From Haematobia irritans (taxonomy: Eukaryota > Arthropoda > Insecta > Diptera > Muscidae), in contig NC_134399.1 in assembly GCF_050003625.1 (NCBI RefSeq), forward strand, positions 35,542,671-35,606,670: a stretch of 64,000 nt of DNA, written 5' to 3'. The stretch's first letter is position 1, and each line of letters starts with the position of its first letter. Under the pieces are notes generated by a model. The model saw only the letters and a program-made list of their open reading frames with translations. It did no database searches and was not told the origin of the DNA. Both the position numbers and the translations under genes were made by a program. Positions 56,075-64,000 of the stretch are shown in pieces.

Positions 56075-58216
56075 TATACCCTCCACCATAGGATGGGGGT
56101 ATATTAACTTTGTCATTCCGTTTGTAACACATCGAAATATTGCTCTAAGACCCCATAAAGTATATATATTCTGGGTCGTGGTGAAATTCTGAGTCGATCT
56201 GAGCATGTCCGTCCGTCCGTCTGTTGAAATCACGCTAACTTCCGAACGAAACAAGCTATCGACTTGAAACTTCTCACAAGTAGTTGTTATTGATGTAGGT
56301 CGGATGGTATTGCAAATGGGCCATATCGGTCCAATTTTACGTATAGCCCCCATATAAACGGACCCCCAAATTTGGTTTGCGGGGCCTCTAAGAGAAGCAA
56401 ATTTCATCCGATCCAGCTGAAATTTGGTACATGGTGTCAGCATATGATTTCTAACAACCATGCAAAAATTGGTCCACATCGGTCAATAATTATATATTGC
56501 CCCCATATAAACCGATCCCCAGATTTGGCATACGGAGCCTCAAAGAGAAGCAAATTTCATCCGATCTTGCTGAAATTTGGTACATGGTATTAGTATATGG
56601 TCTCTAACAACCATGCAAAAATTGGTCCATATCGGTCCTTAATTATATATAGCCCCCATATAAACCGATCCCCAGATTTGGCTTGTGGAGCCTCTAAGAG
56701 AAGCATATTTCATCCGATCTGGCTGAAATTTGGTACATTGTGTTGGTATATGGTCTATAACAACCATGCAAAAATTGGTCCACATCGGTCAATAATTATA
56801 AATAGCCCCCATATAAACCGATCCCCAGATTTGGCTTGCGGAGTCTCTAAGAGAAGCAAATTTCATCCGATCCCGCTGAAATTTGGTACATGGTTTTAGT
56901 ATATGGTGTCTAACGACCACGCAAAAATTGGTCCACATCGGTCAATAATTATATATAGCCCCCATATAAACCGATCCCCAGATTTGGCTTGCGGAGTCTC
57001 TAAGAGAAGCAAATTTCATCCGATCCCGCTGAAATTTGGTACATGGTTTTAGTATATGGTGTCTAACGACCACGCAAAAATTGGTCCACATCGGTCAATA
57101 ATTATATATAGCCCCCATATAAACCGATCCCCAGATTTGGCTTGCGGAGTCTCTAAGAGAAGCAAATTTCATCCAATCCGCTTGTAATTTGGAACATGGT
57201 GTTAGTATATGATTAACAACCGAGCCAGAATTGGTCCATATCGGCCCATAATTATATATAGCCCCCATATAAACCGTTCTCGAGATTTGACCTCCGGAGC
57301 CTCCTGGAGGAGCAAAATTCATCCGATCCGGTTCACGTGTGGAACGTGGTATTAGTATAAGGTTTCTAACATCCATGCAGAAATTGGTCCATATCGGTTC
57401 ATAATCATGGTTGCCATTCGAGCCAAAAATAATCTACCACAATTTTATTTCTATAGAAAATTTTGTCAAAATTTTATTTCTATAGAAAATTTTGTTTACA
57501 TTTTATTCGGTTCATAATCATGGTTGCCACACGAGCCAAAAATAATCTACCAAAATTTTATTTCTATAGAAAATTTTGTCAAAATTTTATTTCCATAGAA
57601 AATTTTGTCAAAATTTTATTTCTATAGAAAATTTTGTCAAGATTTTATTTCTATAGAAAATTTTGTCAAAATTTTATTTCTATAGAAAATTTTGCGAAAA
57701 TTTTATTTCTATAGAAAATCTTGTTAAAATTTTATTTCTATAGAAAATTTTATTAGAATTTTATTTTTATAGAAAATTTTGTTAAAATTTTATTTCTATA
57801 GAAAATTTTGTCAAAATTTTATTTCTATAGAAAATTTTGTCAAAATTTTATTTCTATAGAAAATTTTGTCAAAATTTTATTTCTATAGAAAATTTTGTGA
57901 AAATTTTATTTCTATAGAAAATTTTGTTAAAATTTTATTTCTCTAGAAAATTTTATGTCTATAGAAAATTGTGTCAAACTGAATTATATACGTAGTTGAT
58001 TGATCTCTTTTGATTTAATATATACCACGTATGGACTTACATACAATTTAGAAGACGGTGTTAGGAGGTTTTAAGATACCTTGCCATAGGCAAGCGTTAC
58101 CGCAACTTAAGTAAATCGATTGTGGATGGCAGTGTTTAAAAGAAGTTTCTACGCAATCCATGGTGGAGGGTACATAAGCTTCGGCTTGGCCGAACTTACG
58201 GCTGTATATACTTGTT
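56075..58216 (+). mobile_element. DINE-1-like element, copy 4, complete
   Basis: 5' end TATACCCTCCACCATAGGAT with GGGGGTATA (a TATACCC/GGGTATA stem). AAGTATATATATTCTGGG and the run GTCCGTCCGTCCGTCTG are at about 56208-56224. About seven 153-bp units occupy 56340-57390; two of them (around 56800-57110) are almost identical, suggesting recent unit copying. The junction module TGGTTGCCATTCGAGCC is near 57409 and again near 57522, each followed by the 29-bp repeat in reverse sense (57435-57975). The 3' tail has a degenerate hairpin near 58180-58195 (TTCGGCTTGGCCGAA) and ends TATATACTTG. Frames at 56057-57376 are repeat by-products. Confidence 0.9.
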
Positions 58217-58324
58217 TTTATTCTCATAAAATTTCGAAAAACAAATCCGTTCTTTAGATATTTTTACAAAAGTTTACTAATATCCATTGCATACGAAAAA
58301 TGTGTATGCCACCATAATTCCCAT

Positions 58325-59479
58325 TACACGCAGAGAAGAAACATGATTGCCACAATCATATTCGAAGAGCAAAATAATATGATAGCAGCTATTTTTGCGG
58401 CGACCATGTAACATTTTAACCTGCAACCATGTTGGCTCAGTGAACATAGTTCTAAGAAAAATACAATTGTCCTCATCTAAAATGTTATTATATTGATAAA
58501 AAGAATTTTGTTTCCATTAAAAGACAATGGTCACGATCTAAAATGTTATGTTATTCGTCAAAAATGTTTTTCTTCTAGTTAAAAGAACATGGTCACAACC
58601 TAAAATGTTTTGATTTTTATGAAAAAACTTTTTTCGTCGTCGAAAAAAGGACGCCACTTGAGAAAAGAAAACACAAAATCAACTTTATTTATTTGTTTTT
58701 ATTTATTTATAAACTAATTCATTGTTTATTTGTATTTATAATGTTGTGCAAGCAAACTTCACATATTTTTACACACTCTAGTTTGGTTCAATTTCAACAA
58801 TAAGAAATCATTCCATATTTACTTCGTGCCCATCAAATGTACAAACACAGACATCATATAACTGCAAATAAAAATAAATTATACCATATGTCAAAATGCA
58901 GAACAAAAACCAGGTACATTTGTTTCAATTACACTTTCCTTTTTTGTATTCACATAAAACCACGTGCCATTTCTGAATAAATAAATTAACACAAAACACA
59001 ATAATTCCGTATTCTCCGTCCATTCTAAGAAACAATCAACACACGACTGACGCGCAAAATGAAAATCGTGTGTACCTGCTCAATGTTTTTATAAAATTCT
59101 TGTCGCTGCAAAAAAAATAAAAAATTAAATGGTCACGAAAACAATGTACATGATCTTTATGGCCATGTAATGCTTGTAGACATATCTATACGTAAACTAT
59201 AAAAATACTTTTTTCTTTGCAAAAAAGTAAAAAAATTGAATGGTCAGGTACATGATTTTCCTGACCATATAATGGTCTCAAATTCTATCATTTAAATAAT
59301 AGAACATGTTTGCGGCATTTGAGAACCATTTAAATGCTTATTGCCAACATATATTTTTCTCCACTCGAAAATTATTTTTACAAAGACAAAATACATGGTT
59401 TTCGCGACAATTAAATACTCTAAATAAGCATTAAATGGATGCGGCAACCATGTCCAAACATGTTTTTTCTGTGCGTGTA
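58325..59479. mobile_element. TA-target TIR element (1.15 kb)
   Basis: Inverted ends CACGCAGAGAAGAAACATG at 58327-58345 and CATGTTTTTTCTGTGCGTG at 59459-59477 match at 17 of 19 positions. TA flanks both ends (58325-58326 and 59478-59479). The interior lacks a transposase and repeats ACATGGTCAC and CTAAAATGTT phrases (for example about 58530, 58555, 58590, 58610), mostly towards the left end, with related ATGGTCA phrases on the right. A non-autonomous DNA transposon, Tc1/mariner-like by TSD only. Confidence 0.88.
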
Positions 59480-61015
59480 CTGATTACATGTTCAAATGTT
59501 ACCATTTAACTCTCTATGCCTCTCTATTTGTTGCTGTAACCTACGGCTGTCTGTCTATTGGTCTGTCACAGTGTCTGCTTGACGGCGGCCTGGTCTTCGT
59601 TTAACAATGACTTGATTCAATTTAAACTAAATGCAACAAATACTTTCCTAAGTGCGTGCAAGATAAGAGTGTGTCATTAGAACTTTTATGAGTAAAGGCA
59701 AGAATTGGAGCAAATATTGTACACATGTACACACATACACGCACGCACAAATCTATCTATATTTTTTTCCAAACAGGCATCCATCATCATCATCATCGTC
59801 GTCGCAGCCTTCGTCTTCGTATACACTTTGCATTACAAAGAGTCAAGTATAAAATGCAGTTAAAGCTAAAAGACCTCCAATGATAAGAGTCTTAAAAGAA
59901 TAAACATTTACACATGTGGATATTTCAATGCGTGACAATGTGCTTGTAGTTGCAGAGTCATAGGCATATGAACACATTGACATACACTAATACTTAGACA
60001 TTGACACTTGGAGCTAATTAAAGACCAAAGCTCCCAATAGAATGTATAGAAGGGGTAAGAAGACAGTGTAAAGGGCCTTGAGTGGAGGTAGTCAAATAAA
60101 ATTATTATTACAGATAAAATTATAGTAAATTATTTTTTTTTTAATGTTATGTTAATTAAATGATTAAATGTAATTATATTATTAAATTAAATTAACTTAA
60201 ATTCAATGAAAAGAAAAAAAATAAATTAAAGTAAAGTAAATTAATAATGTTCACAAAAAAACTTGTGTTTCAAAGAAGGCCCTAATGCACAATATTTAGA
60301 TTTTTTTCTTTTTAATCTATATTTAAAAAGCACATGTCCAACACAGAAGCAGACTAAGAATTCAAACACAAAACACAAGGAGTGAATATATTCCAAGTTG
60401 GAAAGACCAAAATTCAATGGGGCAAGTGGGCATTAAAACCTCTGCCCGTGACAGCCTCTAGATGTAATGCTAGCAGAAAAACTCTATGGATTCTAACATA
60501 GACCATTATAAGTAAATCAGGGGAGCTATCAGTGCCACCCGCCATAACTGCTGCTGCTATTGTTATTGGATTTTATTGCACCGTAAAACTCATGTTTAGC
60601 ATCATTAGCACTACTGTGCTATATCATGAAATAAGAGAAAGAATTGTAAAGAGGTGCTCTATAGGGCGGAAGAGGAATAAAAAGAAAATAAAACTAAAAA
60701 ATTGTAGAGCTCATAAATCAAAATAAAAATAAAGAATGGGCATTTTGTCTTCGTTTCAGCAAAATACTTCTAAATATCGTCCATTGTGTTATTGTGTAGG
60801 CTTGTGGGTCTTTAGTTCATCACTATTGAGTTAAGTGGTCTCTAAGAAACTGGCCATGCTATGCATGGCATATATAATTATTATCTATTCTAAGAAATAA
60901 TTGAGTACGAAATTAGTACTTGTGATAGAGGAAAAAGTAAAGAGTTAAGAGTCAATATTAATTTAGGACAATGTAGACAAACTTGCTAGAAATATGAAGT
61001 TAATATAATGCTTAA
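59480..61015. other. No gene seen; microsatellites
   Basis: Contains CATCATCATCATCATCGTCG near 59780-59800 and an ACACATACACGCACGCAC stretch near 59730. The 64-codon frame at 60532-60726 is lysine-rich at its end and unsupported. Confidence 0.5.
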
Positions 61016-61615
61016 TTTAATTCGTCGCTTTCGCAGTACTTAAAGGTGAACCATGTCGTGGATCAAGGGCTTCCTCTATCATTCTTCGCAATGCAAATCC
61101 ATGTTGGCCTGAGTTGGGACCCTTGCGTGTTGCGAGTTTTTTTTTGTTTTTTTTACCGCAGCTATATCGTCTGTGTATCCCACTAGGAATGTATCGTCTG
61201 GCATATATAAACTTAAGATACCGTCGTACGCAGGATTGACCCCTGTGCGACAGCTAAGATGATTTCATTTCGATCAGTGTCTTTGATAGTTGCCGATTAC
61301 GTCAAACAGTTCCTCAATCTCGCAGTCTCCGTTTTGAACATCCTTACTAATGTTCTTTTGCCTGACTAACGCTGCTTGTATTTTTCGGAGTCCTGACTGA
61401 CATTTCGCCAGGGCCTCTTTTTCTGACAATCTCATTTTTAATTTCTGGAAATATCCTCGCGGAATCATTCACTTCTCTTGAGGAGTTTTACAGTGTCTGG
61501 TACTCGATTACGCAATAATACCACGAAGCGTATTTACTACTATCTCTTCTTCGTTCGACGACTTGGGCTATGCCGCAGTACGGAGTACGCCTCACCTCGG
61601 GGTATACTTTCTCCC
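61016..61615 (-). pseudogene. R1-clade LINE fragment with RT active site, internally deleted
   Basis: Minus strand. A leading segment (61274-61468, open for 64 codons, charged, without a recognised domain) is followed directly by an RT piece: NPAYDGILSLYMPDDTFLVG, then YTDDIAAV. The YxDD catalytic box is encoded at 61166-61180. YDGILR..MPDDTFLVGYADDIAAV-type sequence is characteristic of R1/Jockey-group non-LTR reverse transcriptases. The sequence between the charged segment and the RT piece is missing, and frames are broken. A second copy of this rearranged unit lies at 61624-62470. Confidence 0.8.
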
Positions 61616-61623
61616 CTCGTGGT

Positions 61624-62590
61624 CGCTTTCGCAGTACTTAAAGGTGCACCCTGTCGTGGATCATGGGCATCTCTTCTTAGGCTTCCTCTATCATTCATCG
61701 CAATGCAGATCCATGTTACTAATATTACCTTAAGATGCCGTCGTACGTAGGATTGATCCCTGTGCGACACCTGAGATTATTTCCTTTCATTTCGATCAGT
61801 TTCTTTGATAGTTGCCGATTACGTCAAACAGTTAATCAATCTTGGAGTCTCAGTTTTGAACATCCTTATTAATGTCCTTTTGCTTATCGCTGCTTTTATT
61901 TTTCAGAGTCCTGACTGACATTTTGCCAGGGCCTCTTTTTCTGAGGGAGCCACCGTGGTGCAATGGTTAGATGCCCGCCTTGCATACACAAGGTCGTGGG
62001 TTCGATTCCTGCTTCGACCGAACACCAAAAAGTTTTTCAGCGGTGGATTATCCCACCTCAGTGATGCTGGTGACATTTCTGAGGGTTTCAAAGCTTCTCT
62101 AAGTGGTTTCACTGCAATGTGGAACGCCGTTCGGACTCGGCTATAAAAAGGAGGTCCCTTGTCATTGAGCTGAACATGGAATCGGGCAGCACTCAGTGAT
62201 AAGAGAGAAGTTCACCAATGTGGTATCACAATGGACTGAATAGTCTAAGTGAGCCTGATACATCGGGCTGCCACCTAACCTAACCTAACCTAACCTTTTC
62301 TGATAATCTCTTTCAATTTCTGGAAATATCCTCGCGGAATAAGTCACTTCTCTGTCATCTCTTGGGAAGTTTTACAGTGTCTGGTACTCGATTACGCAAT
62401 AATACCACGAAGCGTATTTACTAATATCTCTTCTTCGTTCGACGACTTGGGCTGTGTTGCATTCTTCGGCGAACGGAGTACCTTAGAGCTTCTTCCAAAG
62501 ATAGAATCTATTCTCTCGTCTGCTACATTAGTGTTCATGCGATCCAAACTTGGAGCCGTTATCTGTATCCGATAATGTAGTTGCCTTTTG
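61624..62590 (-). pseudogene. Second copy of the R1-clade LINE fragment (SINE-interrupted, RT box deleted)
   Basis: Repeats 61026-61610 with an offset of about 598 bp (CGCTTTCGCAGTACTTAAAG at 61026 and 61624; GTCTGGTACTCGATTACGCA in both). Minus-strand GVAQGSIL, part of the RT motif that precedes the catalytic box, is visible near 61755, but the YxDD region is deleted. The SINE at 61945 is present only in this copy. The 5' part on the minus strand continues to about 62590 with ILVNTLRGIIA-type sequence shared by both copies. Confidence 0.75.
61937..62303 (+). mobile_element. SINE, full length, best-preserved copy, 8-bp TSD
   Basis: Body 61945-62295. A-box-like TGGTGCAATGG is at 61956-61966 and B box GGTTCGATTCC at 61999-62009. 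Body motif CGGCTATAAAAAGGAGG is about 62137, and the tail is TATCACAATGGACTGAATAG ... CGGGCTGCCACC plus four CTAACC-type repeats. TTTTCTGA flanks it at 61937-61944 and 62296-62303. The likely promoter is internal pol III type 2. Confidence 0.95.
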
Positions 62591-63170
62591 GAATAACCCC
62601 GAGGGTCTCTGTGCGAACAGTGAGGTCCTCGCGAGGATCCCTATACAAGCCGTGAGCCGAGGGTTGACACAAGACCTTATGGGTACTAGTGGTTAGAGCC
62701 ATATCGGGCGCTAATCTGGCTATCGTATCAAGAGAACCAACATTGCCAATTTAATGGTTATGTAAAACAGAGCGTTCTCCAAGCTCATTAGTTTAACGGG
62801 AGCAGATGTGACATTCCCTGAGTTGTCACTCCCAAGTACTCAGGTGACAGAATACCATGAATGGAATGGAAGCTGGTTGCTTCTATTCCACCCCATAGTT
62901 CCAATCAAAGTCCATATTCGTGATTCTATTCCAGTACCTATATTCCCCTTGTTTGATTAGGGAGTCCCATGGTGCATCACTCTCCTTACTGCGCCTATCT
63001 ATAGGGCACCCTCGTGCCTCGGCATCCGATCGCCATGTCACAAAGGCGTCCTTGAATATATTTGCCTTTTTATAACACGTCCTCAATTTTCGCCGCACTT
63101 GGTTGGGGCTGCTATTTTTCACAGCTGACCTTAGAGGTCGTCCAGCGACTTAATTTAAATTAATTGTGTT
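62591..63170 (-). pseudogene. LINE-associated segment, possibly 5' region or ORF1 start
   Basis: Minus-strand frame 62883-63122 (79 codons, basic, no recognised domain) lies between the 3' end of the ORF2 remnant on its right and the shared LINE pieces on its left. By position in a head-to-tail arrangement it could be the 5' region or the start of ORF1 of the next unit. This is inference from order only. Confidence 0.4.
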
Positions 63171-64000
63171 TTTTTTTTGCGAGTAAGGGTAGGAAAATGC
63201 TTTATGCACCTAACAGTGTGTCCATCCGTGTGCCGGACTCCAAATGGCTAAAAACCCATTCCTCTTCCCTCGGAGTATGATTACCACCTCGGAACCGCTT
63301 TCGCGTTATTTCGAGGTGGATCCCACTTGGTCCGTGACCATCTCCTTCTACTCCGCAGATTCAATCTTACATCACTTATGTCGTCGTGTCGTGTCAAGTT
63401 TTTTCCTGCGGAGAACTTCTTCCACAAATCGTCCTATGGCCTCCCAGTTTCTTTCATTCTGTACGATCTTCTGGACTATATTTCTCGGAGAGACATGTGC
63501 AATTTCATCTTCTAGCGATGTCCGCCCTTTTTGTCCATCGGCTACATGTAAAGAATGTATGTGCGGCATCATCCGTGACCTCTTCTTCTTCCTAAATACA
63601 GATCTCTGAACTGCATTTCCCCACACGATGCAGATACTTTCTAAAGTATCAGTGACCAGAGAGCATCTGAGTTATGTAAAACGTCACTTCCCCATATCTT
63701 CTTTCTCGCCATAACTATGTCAGTTAAAAGGCGGTGTGTCCATCTGTGCTTTGTCTCGTTCCTTTCATCTTTCTCTGGTCTTTTTTTTTAATGATCGGTA
63801 TCATGTCCGTCGCGCTTTGTTGTTTTGCCTCGAAAACCTTTTGCCGCTAAATCGCCATGAGGTCTATTGGGATCATACCTGCTATCACTAATGCGGCTTC
63901 CCCCAAAACGGTACGTTATTCTGAAGTGATTCTCCCAGCTGCCGTTCTCTGTACTAAAAGCAGCTTTTTCGCTCTAGTCCATCTTTGTAGGGTTGACACC
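63171..64000 (-). pseudogene. R1-clade LINE ORF2 C-terminal part, decayed, runs off the right edge
   Basis: On the minus strand, 63953-63860 gives VQRTAAGRITSE, RTVLGEAALVIAGMIPIDLM, the conserved region after the RT domain in R1/Jockey-group LINEs. GEVTFYITQMLSGH follows near 63680-63640, then FRKYLHRVGK, then a zinc-finger-like DAAHTFFTCSRWTKRADIAR in another frame near 63550-63490. NIVQKIVQNERNWEAIGRFV, EEVLRRKKLD ends near 63372. Stops (for example after IDLMAI and within the SGH..YFRK region) and frameshifts make it non-functional. It appears to lack an RNase H before this finger. The upstream RT and endonuclease are outside the window or lost. Confidence 0.88.

Overview
This window is dipteran nuclear DNA that is almost entirely repetitive, and I find no intact protein-coding host gene, rRNA or functional tRNA in it. 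The DNA is AT-rich. It carries DINE-1/INE-1-like elements with the dipteran mini-me core, a tRNA-derived SINE family, I-like and R1-clade LINE remnants, and hAT and TA-target MITEs. Together these suggest a large, repeat-rich fly genome. A calyptrate/muscid fly (Stomoxys, Haematobia or Musca type) is my best guess, from recollection of such repeats rather than from any search.

Layout. 0-3.2 kb: a 29-bp AT-rich minisatellite with a SINE that has a 13-bp target-site duplication (TSD), then a 268-bp perfect tandem duplication. 3.3-8.6 kb: AT-rich tandem repeats, possibly one large terminal-inverted-repeat (TIR) element, holding an I-like LINE 3' end and a MITE whose 5' half has been amplified. 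8.9-10.4 kb: DINE-like copy 1. 12.2-12.9 kb: a clean hAT MITE. 13.4-19.3 kb: a degenerate dispersed/tandem family (called R here) around DINE-like copy 2. 20.6-23.4 kb: a 2.8-kb array of the 29-bp unit. 24-28.8 kb: a SINE, a DINE-like fragment, a divergent DINE-like element B and DINE-like copy 3. 28.8-32.4 kb: GA-rich repeats with an intact CCCAGC-ended MITE, then three further minisatellites. 34.06-39.67 kb: a hAT-ended element swollen by a 4.8-kb block of the 29-bp array. 40-41.7 kb: the other side of the TTCTGGGGAAATTGGGA minisatellite. 43-45 kb: R-family copies in reverse. 46.3-50.4 kb: a SINE and a GC-richer decayed tandem array with a 655-bp hAT MITE. 52.1-55.9 kb: a 29-bp array split by a TA-target TIR element. 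56.1-58.2 kb: DINE-like copy 4. 58.3-59.5 kb: another TA-target TIR element. 61-64 kb: head-to-tail, broken R1-clade LINE pieces.

How the pieces relate. The DINE-like elements carry two internal tandem repeats, one of 153 bp and one of 29 bp. The same 29-bp repeat, often still joined to the same flanking module, forms the large free-standing arrays, about a fifth of the window. This makes the DINE-like elements plausible seeds of the satellite DNA. The SINE's 3' end matches the 3' end of the I-like LINE at 3.5-4.3 kb, so that LINE family is probably its mobilising partner. Nested insertions give a relative chronology: arrays and duplications are older, SINEs and TIR elements younger. Most long open frames here are by-products of repeats that lack stops or have periods divisible by three.
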